Shown: piece by piece, positions 47,881-58,731 of the stretch
Position numbering within the stretch: position 1 is the stretch's first letter
Layout of the letters: every line of letters begins with the position of its first letter
Origin: Labyrinthula sp. Ha
Taxonomy: Eukaryota; Sar; Bigyra; Labyrinthulida; Labyrinthulaceae
NCBI GenBank assembly: GCA_015227615.1
Contig: JAALGZ010000001.1
Coordinates: 2,294,001-2,358,000 of the forward strand
Reading direction: 5' to 3'
Length of the DNA: 64,000 bases
Notes under the pieces: generated by a model
The model's input: only the letters and a program-made list of their open reading frames with translations
Databases searched by the model: none
Told to the model about the DNA's origin: nothing
Made by a program: the position numbers and the translations under genes

Positions 47881-50800
47881 TATGAAAGGTTTCCTTTTTT
47901 CTTTCGGTCGCATATTTTTCTTCAAATTGCTCTTCATATTTTTCTCGTTCTTCCTATCAGAGTATCTTTTAATATGAAATTTCCTTTAATTTCTAACCTT
48001 GAGAGACAATAGTTATTGTTAGAAGTGTGTAGAACATGATATTTCATACTTCACAAGGATTAATACGTTGGGAGTTTAAAAGGGGCATATTCCAAAATCA
48101 TCTATGATAAGTGTACTAGATGTTTGTGCTGTGCTAACAATTTGCTGTAGCTGCCCCCCCATTGTCTGTCAAGATATGTGCTTGCACTTCTTTCGTGGAT
48201 CTAGGATTGTTGAAACTGTGGTACAGGAATATTTCAAATACTGGGAAAACACCATGTGTTGGAAAACTAATTAAAGCTGCTTTGAGTTTATAATTCTTAA
48301 ATAATGTGCTAGAAGTGCTAGGTAGGGAAAATAGTTCTAATTAACTTGCTAAGAGAGATTGGATTTCTCGATTTTGTTTTTTCACAATAATACTTCTCTC
48401 ATTTCCAATGTTTATGTATATACCAAAAGGTTAACAGCTGTGACTAAACTCAGCATTGACAAGGATGTTGTATTGCGTGCTATATTTGTCTTGTATTCAG
48501 ATTTAATTTTGTGTTTCATTATTCACAACACAATTGTTCCCTGTTAGCGATTGTGCGTTTAAATTAAACACTCCTTTTACTAGTTTATAAAATTGTAATT
48601 TGCAGTACTTATACTTCTATAATTGATGTGGTAGAAAAAAAATCCTGGGGTATTTCGCTGTTTATATCCTTCATACACCTCACATCCTTCATAACATTTT
48701 GATTACCATACGGAACATTTACTTACCTAGTTACAGTTACCTGGGCATCCTTGGAGGGCTCATAGTGAGAGGAATGACATAGACCTAGAATGTAGTGTTA
48801 GGCACAAATCAGTAAGCAAACAACTAGTTTCCTATCAACATTTTGGATATTCTTAATATCGTTCATCTACATTACGTTTATAGTTGTAGAGTCAATTTAA
48901 TTTTGAACGTATGATTATTCTTTTTCTCTATATCCAATACTCAGCCATTTTTCATCGAATTTAATTAGATATTGCACATAAGTAAGAAAACACCAGCGCC
49001 CACTTTCTGCCCGTGACAATGATCGCCTGTTATGCAAACAGGATATATGTGTTACGGGCACATGGTGAGTGAAATTTCCCTAAAATAATATCGTCAATGT
49101 TACATGAATAGGAACCACTAGAGATAAATTGGAGGGCAGTCAGCTCTTTCATTTGTTAATATCGAATTGCTCTTCAATATCTGTGATTTTAAGCCAAGAT
49201 AGATCGCCATTTCTCTCATATTTTAGATAACCACTAGCACAAATTATTCTAAAGAGTTTTCAACTCAGGGATGAAACAGGAAATATTTCAATCTCTGTTC
49301 ACGAAATAGAATCTTAATTGTATTGACAGCTCAGTAAGATGACAAGTCTAAGTAAGTGCACAGTTTAAATTCTTGAACTGGAGTTAAATACATTATCTTT
49401 GAAATTTTCAACAAGTAAGATTAAAAAAAGAGGAATGTATTTATGAGAACACCCAGTTTCTTTTTTATAGTCATCATTCCTATAGAGAAAGATTCTGCAA
49501 CTTAATGCTTAGCTAATAATAATATATTTTCCTACAATTAGCCTCCACAAAAAAATTACCATAGCTTTCTTTTTTTAGAGTCTTATAAAGTATGAAGAAA
49601 GCATGCAGTTTTCTACCCACCTATTGTTACTGAAGCAAGGGAGCAAAAAAGTTACATTGCATTCCACCTCTTAGTAAAAAATATATTGAAAAATGTAATA
49701 TCTTATATATCTTTGAGCTGAAGAGTTAAAGGTCTGAAATTTAAAATATATTTCTCTACTTAATATATATCATTTTAGGCTCTTATGAAATCATCATTAC
49801 CCGAGTTGCTGTGCTATTACCTAATTAATTTATCCTCGTACTTTCTGGAGCAGTTACAACACCTTAAACAAGCTTTTGCCCCGGACTTAGGCTATTATAA
49901 ATGCAAAGATAACGGTAAATTGAAAAAAAATCTAATGTTTTGGTGGTTTGTATTATTTTCCACAGAAGGTCTTTTTGTTTGAAATTAGAGTTTCTATACA
50001 TTCTATATTTGTAGTCACTATAGTTAGCTTTACATAGAGCCTGCCTTATAGGTTTTTTTAGTTTTTCTCTAAGGAACAGTATATATAGAGAGAGACTGGT
50101 ATGTTCATAGTCAGTAGGGTTTGTATTATTTCAAGAAGAGAGAATTTAACGCATAAGAAATAAAAAAAAAATTAACCTTAATGAGAGAACAGTATATAGT
50201 GCCAGCTGTATTATTCCTTCATACTTGTTTTTGTATCCCGTCTAAAGAGTGTTCGAGGTAGAAACTTTTTACCTTTATACGGCCGAACTAAAGATATGGC
50301 ATCACTCTACACCGTCGCAAGATTAGAACCTCAAGTTTTGTGAATAATTGTACATAAAAAAACTTAATCTACATTTATCTATAAACAGGGTAATTTACTT
50401 TTAGTGATTTTGTAGCATTCTCTCTTGATGTTCTAAAGACGTTGTGATGATTTGGAACTTTTAGATGAATATCATCTAAGGAAACCATATGAGCTTGGTA
50501 GAATGTCTCAAGTGTGATGACTTTAACCTTTAAAATATACCTCTCTCTTTATTTTTTATAGTTTTATTCTCTGTACATACAAGCACTGCTTACCTCTGAA
50601 AACTTGTTCGGGGTTAGAGATGCTTTGAGTGTAGCTGTTTTCAGTCAAAGCGACTGTGCAGTTGTTCGCTTCAACACACGATGCGCAACTTTTTACAAAA
50701 GTGAAACAGATATGTGACAAAATGCAATTGCTAAAAACTATTTCGGTAAAGTACCAAGGAGCGGTACTTCCTGATCTTTACTTACTACATTTGTTAAAAT

Positions 50801-51676
50801 TTAGAAATATTTTTGTGCAGTCTTGTTAACTTAGCGAAAGTCTCATAAGTCTCACAACATTACTTATTTGCCAATGCACTAGATAAAATAATCCATATTT
50901 ACCATTAAATCAGCCTATTTGAATAGCTATAAATTCGCCTACATTGTTGTAACTTGGTTAACTAAGCTATCTTCATCCAAGTACGCATCTTATTGACTTG
51001 CCAAACTAATTCACAGCCACCAGAAAGCATTCGCATATGACTAAGAATGATTACATTTCGTACCCTCTGTTTCCATTAACATCAATATCAAAGGAAAACA
51101 AAATAAAAATTTATGCATAAGATATTCTCCGGTTCCGAATTCTTTCATAGGACGTCTCTTTACGTAGAAACAAAGTTGTTCTTACTAACACTTAATCGTT
51201 TATTCAGACAATGAGTAGTTTAGTGTAAACTTCTCTCATTACTAACTACTTACAGTTAGCATAATCATATAAAGATTCTATATTAACACCCAGTTGGTGT
51301 CGTATTACATGATTTTTTTTCTTGGTAATATATGAGTTTTGTGAGCAACACATGGCGACACCTCGACACGTCAGCAACTACTACGAGTTAGAAGATGTTA
51401 TTTATATCTTTTTATAGATTTGTTCTACCTTTTTCGTATTTCTTATTCAAATATACATATATTTTGAGAATATATATTATACTGAACCGTCATATTCTCA
51501 TTAGACTGCTTTCAAACTATAGATTGATTGTCGACACTTGGAGAACGAACCTTAATATAAATATATATAGCTGCCACGTCATTAAGGCTGATTTAACAAG
51601 TACAACTGCAGCCATCTTGAAAAATTCGGTGCAGCTTGACCCAAAACAAAACAAAAACGTAAAGAGAAAAATTAAG
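47881..51676. other. AT-rich intergenic stretch, nothing recognised
   Basis: No plausible gene. The part 51395-51676 is open and in frame with the kinase, but reads as AT-driven Tyr/Phe/Ile-rich sequence and is more likely 5' UTR than coding. Confidence 0.45.
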
Positions 51677-52783
51677 ATGCCCATGTTTTGTATGCCCGCA
51701 CTTTCAGTGCCTGGTTTTCGTAAACAACCAGCTGCTCGAAAATTCACGGAGCTTCCTAAGCATTATACAGTTGATTGGACTCATGTACTTGGACAGGGAG
51801 GGTTTTCAACTGTGTATAAAGGAACTCACAATACTACAAGAGTGCCGGTTGCGATTAAGAAGATACCTCGGACAAGTAACTCGAACAACAAACTATTGAA
51901 ACAGGAAATAAATGCTTCCATGAAGGTTAAAAATCACGAGTTTATTGTCTCGCTGCTTGATGTTTTCGTTGCTTCAGATGTGGTTATTCTTTGCTTAGAG
52001 TTTATGACAGGAGATGTACTATTTAAGAGGATCGTTCAAAATGGTCCATTGACAGAAATGGAAATTAAGAAGCATTTTCGGGGAATATCCCAAGCAATTC
52101 TGCACTTACATAACAATAAAGTCGTTCATAGAGATATTAAACCTGAGAATTTGATGTTTTCCTCACATGGAGCTGATGGTGAGACATTGAAGCTTGCTGA
52201 TTTTGGGTTATCAAAAATACTACCAGAAGACGGTAACACAATGCAAACTTTTTGTGGAACGCCTAGTTACCTAAGTCCTGAGGCCTGGGCTGTTGGATCA
52301 AAAGATGCAGGCAGAGCATCGTATTCCAGAATGGTAGATAGTTGGTCACTTGGTGTAACGATTTTTGTTTCAGTGAGTGGTTATCACCCATTTGATCCAA
52401 ATGGAACGTGTGACTTAAAGCAACTAAGAGAAAATATTATGAACATAAAGTGGGGCTTTGACGATCCTGGTTGGCAAGGTATAACGAGTGATCTCAAGAT
52501 GGTGTTAACAGGGACAATTTGTCAAGAAAAACAGCGATGGAGTATGGAAAAGATACTGCAAAGTAACTTTTTTAGAACACTAGAGAGAACAGTTAACGTG
52601 GGAAACAGAAATAGACTTAGTAATAAGAAACGAGTTTTAACTGCGGCAATGAAAGACCTAAATATATCAGAATCCTCAATAAAGAATATAGTCGCCGGAA
52701 AGAAGGCGAAAGTTGATACGTTAAAAAGCGACAATTCAACAGATAGAAAAAAGAGTGCGGGAGAGGAGTTAACACAGAGTTGA
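51677..52783 (+). CDS. CAMK-type serine/threonine protein kinase
   Basis: A 368-residue protein, single exon. All catalytic features are present: Gly-rich loop GQGGFSTVYKG from residue 39, ATP-anchoring K61 (VAIKK), HRDIKPEN with D153 and N158, DFG with D175, TFCGTPSYLSPE as activation segment and P+1 loop, then DSWSLGVTIFVSVSGYHPFD and the C-lobe ending with RWSMEKILQSNFF. The YLSPE and GYHPFD wording points to the CAMK group, nearest in style to Chk2/Rad53 or CaMK-like kinases. No FHA domain precedes it and no calmodulin site is clear. The C-terminal 70 residues are basic and Ser/Lys-rich, perhaps a nuclear-localisation or regulatory tail. I start at 51677 because the frame upstream (to 51395) has composition unlike protein; the longer start is possible. 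It converges with the SpoU gene, stops 65 bp apart. Confidence 0.88.
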   Translation: MPMFCMPALSVPGFRKQPAARKFTELPKHYTVDWTHVLGQGGFSTVYKGTHNTTRVPVAIKKIPRTSNSNNKLLKQEINASMKVKNHEFIVSLLDVFVASDVVILCLEFMTGDVLFKRIVQNGPLTEMEIKKHFRGISQAILHLHNNKVVHRDIKPENLMFSSHGADGETLKLADFGLSKILPEDGNTMQTFCGTPSYLSPEAWAVGSKDAGRASYSRMVDSWSLGVTIFVSVSGYHPFDPNGTCDLKQLRENIMNIKWGFDDPGWQGITSDLKMVLTGTICQEKQRWSMEKILQSNFFRTLERTVNVGNRNRLSNKKRVLTAAMKDLNISESSIKNIVAGKKAKVDTLKSDNSTDRKKSAGEELTQS

Positions 52784-52848
52784 TTAGCCGTTAGAAATAT
52801 GTAATAGAATGTATGCTTTAAACAAGTAACTGCATAAGTTTGTCTCGT

Positions 52849-53490
52849 TTACTGAAGCATATTTCCTAGAAACCCGTTTTGCAGAACTTGCTTTGATTCT
52901 TCTTGCGCACGTTTTTTTTTCTCTAATCGTATCTGAGTTATCGAATTTATTGGTTGAAATGATTTTTCTATTGGTTTAACTACATATTTTTCATCTTTTC
53001 TTTGTATTTCCTGATATCCAGCAAAATTAGCAAAGTGATGAAGAATAATAGATCCTGCGACAGTGACATTTAGAGAGGCTGTACCATTTCCATAGTGCGG
53101 GATATAGACAAAATAATCGCAAGCTTCTTTTTGCTTTTGATTTAAACCTGTACCTTCGTTTCCCAACATAAATGCAACATCTTTTCCTTCCTCAAAAGGG
53201 GATTCTAGTATTGACTTTGACTTTGGATGTATCTCTATACCAACTATCGAACAGTTAAAGTTTTCTGCTAAGTAAAGTTTGCATTCATCTAGTGAGTCAA
53301 AAAATACAAATTTGGTGTATTTATCTGTATTTTGGGAACCAAATAGCTGAAGATTTTTCTTCTGACCAATTACCAATACTTCGTGAACACCAAAAGCACA
53401 CGCAGAGCGAACAATGTTTCCAACGTTCGCTTTCTTAGAAATGTTGTACACAATTAGGAAAAACTTAGGGATCCCTGTTTTTAATGCCAT
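52849..53490 (-). CDS. SpoU/TrmH-family RNA ribose methyltransferase
   Basis: 213 residues from the first ATG (53490); a non-ATG extension to 53523 is less likely. The three SPOUT knot motifs are visible: motif 1 NVGNIVRSACAFGV (Asn22 to Arg28, the catalytic-type Arg), motif 2 FMLGNEGTGL (108-116) and motif 3 IPHYGNGTASLNVTVAGSII (130-149), where the SLN loop binds S-adenosylmethionine. SpoU enzymes methylate the 2'-OH of ribose in rRNA or tRNA and act as dimers. The Lys/Glu-rich C-terminal tail (about 165-213, KKKRAQEES) may help RNA binding. There is no N-terminal RNA-binding (SpoU_sub_bind) domain and no clear targeting peptide. Exact substrate cannot be told. Confidence 0.9.
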   Translation of the reverse strand: MALKTGIPKFFLIVYNISKKANVGNIVRSACAFGVHEVLVIGQKKNLQLFGSQNTDKYTKFVFFDSLDECKLYLAENFNCSIVGIEIHPKSKSILESPFEEGKDVAFMLGNEGTGLNQKQKEACDYFVYIPHYGNGTASLNVTVAGSIILHHFANFAGYQEIQRKDEKYVVKPIEKSFQPINSITQIRLEKKKRAQEESKQVLQNGFLGNMLQ

Positions 53491-54103
53491 GATTATGATT
53501 AAGTTTCTTTGCTGGAAATGCACGAACTAGAATAGCTCTTGTGCCACTGGTTAAATAATAAGAGAGGTTTATTTAAATTGTTTGAAAACGTCCAATTACA
53601 CTGTGAGTCGACACAATTTTAAGAAATTATATGATTAAATCAAGCAAAGAAGTAGAGAAAAGTGATTATTCGCCAGTAGCTGCGGTAATAGCTTGTAGAA
53701 AACACTTGTGGACTCTTGTTTCCAAAATCCAATATGATGCTGAATGGGCGTTCTTATCGGGTAATGCAATGTTGTTTTAACTAGCTACTGATTAGTGATT
53801 ACTTTAGATTGTGCAAGAACGTATGGTTGGACTACACATGATGGATAAAGCACAAAACATGGAGTAAAAAGCAACTGTGGAATGCTTTGAGCTAAATTTC
53901 CTATGTATCATGAGTGTTTGTGAATGTAGAAGAAGAAATATAAATCTTTCAAACTCTTTTGTTGAAAGAAACGACCCTTCTCAGGAACACGAAGTTAAAT
54001 TAAACCATCAGAAAACTTACCCAGTCTACAAGGAGACACCAAGGAAAATACTATCGTTGCATCTGCAAAGCTAGACAATATAGCTAAAACTAGGCTGAGT
54101 ACT
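53491..54103. other. Intergenic stretch, nothing recognised
   Basis: No convincing gene; the plus frame 53877-54074 has no recognisable content. The 8-mer TGAGTACT at 54096-54103 is the left target-site copy of the element that follows. Confidence 0.4.
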
Positions 54104-54682
54104 ACAGGGGTGTTCATCTAAGCAAACAACACTCTCCACATTGCTCTACAAGAAATTACGTGTATGGTGTAGCAAAACTACAAAGGATGAGCAATATTAC
54201 TCTAGACTGGATGGTCGTAGCCGTGGTCACTGGAAACGAAAGAAAAAGACAGGTATGATAATAATGAATTCGTTCTTAGTAAAATGAAAGTTTCCTGGCC
54301 AAATGCTTAGGAATACGGCCAAGGCACTAATATTTACACGACCTGTAGCAAGTGTTCGTATTGTATTGTCCACTCTTACAGGTTGGTTTATTTATTTATT
54401 GCACCCTTTGTGCACACTTTCATGGTATTATGAGTTGAGTAGCTATTGAACTGAATATAGGAAACTTTTATAAAAAGCACATTTAATTGTGCGACAAGGC
54501 TTTTAGAACCTACAAGAAGTTATTCTTAAGTTCTAAACCACTAAGGTGTGTATTAGCTCTCCTTCTAAGTTTGTGCATATCACAATAGTTCGGTACGCCG
54601 AAACTGTTATTTCATATTATATACTCATTGGTTCTTAAAAGTCAGGTGTCCGGTTAAAATGACTCTATATTCCTACCCCTAG
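54104..54682. mobile_element. hAT-like non-autonomous element with 8-bp target duplication
   Basis: The 579-bp element is flanked on both sides by the identical 8-mer TGAGTACT (54096-54103 and 54683-54690). It begins ACAGGGGTGTTCAT and ends ATTCCTACCCCTAG, giving short imperfect inverted ends with an AGGGGT core. An 8-bp duplication and a C/TAGGGGT terminus are the hallmarks of hAT transposons. No transposase frame lies inside, so it would depend on one elsewhere. The perfect duplication suggests a younger insertion than the element at 11956. Confidence 0.65.
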
Positions 54683-54690
54683 TGAGTACT

Positions 54691-55817
54691 GAACCAGCAC
54701 CTGCTAAGAGAAAAACTCTTTATTTTTCACGCCAAATAGACAAAAGAATATTAATTATCTTTTTTGGATCATATCTCCGCAAGTGGCTTGGGCTCAGAGT
54801 TTTTGTAGTGTTCAGTTTGAACCTACCTGTTACCACTTCAAGTCTGTCCTTGGGTTGAGGAGCCTAGTAGGGAAAGTAAAATAGGCTAAAAAAATGAGGT
54901 TTTTATTCCAGAACGTAATCATGACACAATAGATGCTCTTCGACAGGACATATTATAATCATTTTTCTAGTTATCACATATGTACATCTCTTCTTTCTCT
55001 TGGAAGCTTGATAGAATAGATTCGCTTAAACGGTTAGGTGTCTTATATATTCGATACCTGAGCCTATAACATACTATATTACATGAATCTTTAGGGCCGG
55101 AAGTCGGTTCGTATAGTAGATGACGTGACAAAATGTATACTCGACGGGCACATACCATTCAATTTAAAAAGTACAACACGATGGAAAAAGATAAGAGCAG
55201 ACTATCTTCAGTTAATTTTCCAAACTAATGTGTAGCTGTCTTCGAATCCTAGCGAAGGCAAAACAAAATCGTCTTCCAGATAATGGCAAGAAACATTGTA
55301 GGAGACAAATTTCCAAATGGTTGATTCGTCTTTTTTGGCATAAAAAAAAATAAATCCAGCAAGCGCAAAATTAAAATCTAGAGTTTAAAAATGTTTAACG
55401 ACTCATGGGCGCTTTTAGTTTCTTTTTCATGCTGAAATTGGGTTTTCTCATATCCGTCATTTCCATGAATCATAGTCCGTTTACTGTGAGAAACTTTCAT
55501 GGTCAAGAATTTAACTTAGTGGGAGCAATAACACACAAACTTAACTTATTCCTTATTCATAAAAACCTAAGCTTTTAGGTTCGATGCCTTACAGTATTTC
55601 TCTTAGTTTTTCACAGTAGATCTGCAGCACCTCGGACAATTAACCAAGATTGCAATATATTTTTAAAATTTCAAATTAGACAAAACTGCATAGCTCCGTA
55701 TATACACAATAACTTTTTACAGAAAAGAAATACAAGAATTTAAGATGTTTTGTTTTATGAAGAAGCGTTGGCTTATCAAACTTGCAAATACTAGAATGCA
55801 CCATCAGAACTTAAGTC
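54691..55817. other. AT-rich intergenic stretch, nothing recognised
   Basis: A B-box-like GGTTCGATGCC occurs at about 55578-55588, but no A box, acceptor stem or anticodon arm can be folded around it. It also holds the 3' UTR of the gene ending at 55818. Confidence 0.4.
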
Positions 55818-56595
55818 TTAGTAGTTGTCATTTCCTCCAAAAGGATCAGCATCTACTGGAATATTCCCCCCTTCAAGTTCTTCTTCTTCTTCGTCTTCTA
55901 TTTCTGGAGCAAGGCCATTGGACAATAGTTCCTTTCCTTCAGCAATTCTTTTCAGCTGCTCTTCAAATTGATTCATAACACTTTCTCCACGTACAAAGTA
56001 CTCGTACCATTTAATCTTACCCTCTACAATGATAAAAGTAACTCCAACTCCACACACTGCTTTTTCTAGAAATAAAAGCAAATGAATAAAATACGCATAA
56101 TTTTCTTAAACTCACTATTTACTTTAGATCCCTCATCAAACGCAACTGGAAAGTTAAAGAAAAGTTTGAAGTTATGTTGTGTAAAGTCTTTTTCTTGATT
56201 TACATATTTTCTGCAGAAAGACTTTACTTCCTTCTCGTTTGGATCCCTTGCAATTGCTAGAACTGATGGGGAACCTAATTTCTCATCCTTACTGTAGTTC
56301 TCAAGGTCGCCCAAGTACTTAAAATCAGCTACGTTTAATTTATTGGTAAAGGTAATAATCAATGGTATGGTTGAGGTTGAATCATACTGAAATTCAGTTG
56401 GAACTCCTTCTCCATCCTTCTGAGTAAAGTACTTAAGAGTCGAAAAGTCAGGCATGCTGTGCTCCAAAGCAGGGTCGTTGCTGTATACAACATATTCCAG
56501 CTAAACATAAATATTATATAATAGTCAACCTTATCTGCAGGAATTTCCTTATTGATTGACATATCCTTTAGCTTATCTGCAACTTCTTGAACCAT
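55818..56595 (-). CDS. Thioredoxin-fold (TlpA/AhpC-like) protein with acidic tail
   Basis: Three exons (56530-56595, 56095-56500, 55818-56065) joined across two 29-nt GT-AG introns (56501-56529 and 56066-56094) give 239 residues in an exact frame. The pattern IPLIITFTNK, then PSVLAIARDPNEKEVKSF, then FFNFPVAFDEGSKV and GVGVTFIIVEGKIKWYEYF matches the order of strands in TlpA-type thioredoxin-fold proteins, the last being the G-hydrophobic-P/G-T-F...GKI.W strand pair before the final helix (MNQFEEQLKRIAEG). The CxxC normally found after the first strand is absent (TNKLNVADF instead), so ordinary disulfide exchange is unlikely. A strongly acidic tail (DEEEEELEGG) closes the protein. No signal peptide, so cytosolic or nuclear. 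Function unknown; a chaperone- or partner-binding role is a guess. Confidence 0.7.
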
Positions 56596-56916
56596 CGTTT
56601 ACTTTCTTTGATTGGTGAAAACTGAAAAAAAATAGTTATGGGCTTAGAGTAATCCAACACTGTGATTATCTAATCCAGGTTCTTGGAGAGAAACTTTGAT
56701 TTGAAATATTGACAAGAATAACACAATAAACTCAAACGAGGTTAAGTGACAATTTTCTTTTTTTTGAATTTTTAATCAAAATTTGTAATTACCTCTTGTA
56801 GCAAAAATTCAGTAATCAGGAAAAAGAACCAACATACTACTTGCAAATGGAAACGCTCATCCAAGACATTAATTATATATACGCGTTAGAACTTACGCAA
56901 GACTACCAAAAAAACA
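56596..56916. other. Spacer between UTP6 and the thioredoxin-fold gene
   Basis: About 320 bp between two minus-strand genes, containing the 3' UTR of UTP6 and the promoter of the gene starting at 56595. No motif stands out. Confidence 0.4.
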
Positions 56917-58731
56917 CTAAGCAAGTTGATTATTCTGAAGTTTTCTTCTTTTTATCTTAAAATGAACATTGCTCTGCCCTTCAAAATCCTTTCTTTGTTT
57001 TTCTACATCCAACAAATAATTAAGCAAACCATAAGACTTTGGATAGTACTGTAACGCAAACATTAAGAATTGCTTTTGATTAGTCAAGCTCAATTTAATT
57101 TGAGAAAACATTTCTGCAGAAGTTAATAAAATCGATTCAGTTGGTTTAATCAATGGCGTCAAATGAATCATCTTGGTTACAAATGTCACAATATTTGTTC
57201 TTGTTACTTCTTTAGCTTGAACTAAAGTATTTAAAACTTGGTGCTGAACTGAATTAAGTAGTTCTTTATCTTCTTTAGCCTTTTCAATTAGTCCTTTAAT
57301 ATTATCTTCTGTACATTTGCTTAATAAAACCTCTTTGCAAATTTCTAAGTACGAGGTTTTATCAGCTGTTATATTAAAAACCAATTTCCTCTTTAGAATT
57401 TTTTTTTCTACAATTACTTTTTCTTTCAAATCTAGGTTTTTCACACTAGTGTGGAACAAAAAAGGTGAACATGGAAATCGTTTTAAAAGAATATCCATAA
57501 CTTTTTCATATTGTTCACAGCCTTGAAAATAATCAACTATTTTGACGCAAAGCTTTAACTTAAGACTTTTCAAAGGGTTCTCTAAAAAACTATAAACATT
57601 TTCTGCTTTTGTTTTTTTCGATGAACATATAGTTTCTATAAGATGAAACCAAGCATAATCTTGAATGAACTCCACTTTACTTTTCGTGAACTCCAGGTAA
57701 AAACATAAAATCAAATACTCTTTTTCCTCTATTTCTTGAAACACAGAAAGTTTAACATCTTTCTCTGGTCTGTATTCAATATTTTCATATATTATTTTAT
57801 ATTTTGACAAAAAGCTCTCACACAACTCTTTAAAACCACTTGTTTGATCAGTGTTCAAAACAATATTTTCAATAATGTATTTGTAAATCGCTTCAAACAG
57901 TTCCTTCATGTCTGACTTTATCACGGTTTCAACTATATCAAGAACATTTCTTAGAAATAAACAATTCTTTCCCAAGTTTTCTTCGCTTGTTGCCATATCC
58001 ACCACAGTTCTTAACAAAGCGAAACCATCTTCATTGTCATCTTTTTTAAGAACATTATCTGCATTTTTTCTATTTTCCAGTTGAGATAAATACTCTGTTT
58101 CTAATTTAAAATACTTGGTCCAAAGTGCAACACTTTTCGTATGAGTCCTTAGTCCAGAAAGAAGTAATCGACGAGAGCTTTCAATGGTAAACAAGTTAAT
58201 GTAATCTTCATCCTGGCTTTCCTCATGTTTGGAGGCTTCAACCTCAACATCCACCGATAGGATCCAAAAAAACTCTTCCTGAGGAATTATGCGAACTGCT
58301 CTAGCAGTCCAAGTAGAACAAGTTTTATACTTTTTCCACTTTATACAAAAGTTTACAGCATTTGTCCACAGATCTCGTACATAATCATGATTTGAAAGTT
58401 TTTGATAACCAAATTTAGATATGGTTTTTGCGTAGATGTAAACAATTCTTGAGGGGATGAAATTTTTGACAATTAAAATTTTTGTGCCTGGTTTTTTCTT
58501 TGAGTTCATAGCTTCTTCCCGTAATACTAAAAGTTGTAATAATTTTTCTTCGTATTGAATATAATGAAGGAAATCTACTAATAAGGGCTTCACACGTTTA
58601 AGAAGGAACTCGAAGTGGCGTCGTCTTTCAACAACTTTTTCTATTTCCTGTGGTGATAAGAGTTGGTATCTTTCATATTCTTCTAGTTCTGGGATAGTTT
58701 TTTCTAGGGCTCTTTGAACACGATCGGCCAT
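56917..58731 (-). CDS. UTP6: U3 snoRNP component UTP6
   Basis: Single exon of 604 residues; human UTP6 has 597. The N-terminus MADRVQRALEKTIPELEEYE, then FEFLLKRVKPLLVDFLHYIQYE and RIVYIYAKTISKFGY, is the family signature. Further on are HAT-type half-TPR repeats (DYVRDLWTNAVNFCIKWKKY; HTKSVALWTKYFKLETEYLS; then more degenerate ones across 280-560). UTP6 belongs to the UTP-B complex of the small-subunit processome, which binds the 5' external transcribed spacer of pre-rRNA with U3 in the nucleolus. The C-terminus is basic (KIKRRKLQNN). Start choice is clear from the conserved MADRVQ. No introns were needed. Confidence 0.93.
   Translation of the reverse strand: MADRVQRALEKTIPELEEYERYQLLSPQEIEKVVERRRHFEFLLKRVKPLLVDFLHYIQYEEKLLQLLVLREEAMNSKKKPGTKILIVKNFIPSRIVYIYAKTISKFGYQKLSNHDYVRDLWTNAVNFCIKWKKYKTCSTWTARAVRIIPQEEFFWILSVDVEVEASKHEESQDEDYINLFTIESSRRLLLSGLRTHTKSVALWTKYFKLETEYLSQLENRKNADNVLKKDDNEDGFALLRTVVDMATSEENLGKNCLFLRNVLDIVETVIKSDMKELFEAIYKYIIENIVLNTDQTSGFKELCESFLSKYKIIYENIEYRPEKDVKLSVFQEIEEKEYLILCFYLEFTKSKVEFIQDYAWFHLIETICSSKKTKAENVYSFLENPLKSLKLKLCVKIVDYFQGCEQYEKVMDILLKRFPCSPFLFHTSVKNLDLKEKVIVEKKILKRKLVFNITADKTSYLEICKEVLLSKCTEDNIKGLIEKAKEDKELLNSVQHQVLNTLVQAKEVTRTNIVTFVTKMIHLTPLIKPTESILLTSAEMFSQIKLSLTNQKQFLMFALQYYPKSYGLLNYLLDVEKQRKDFEGQSNVHFKIKRRKLQNNQLA

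Noticed and set aside
51395-51676. N-terminal extension of the kinase from the earlier ATG
   Set aside because: The extra 94 residues are Tyr/Phe/Ile/Leu-rich as expected from AT-rich non-coding DNA, and the ATG at 51677 leads directly into normal protein sequence. Kept only as a possibility.
55570-55595. tRNA gene suggested by GGTTCGATGCC
   Set aside because: No A box at the right distance, no acceptor stem and no anticodon arm can be formed.
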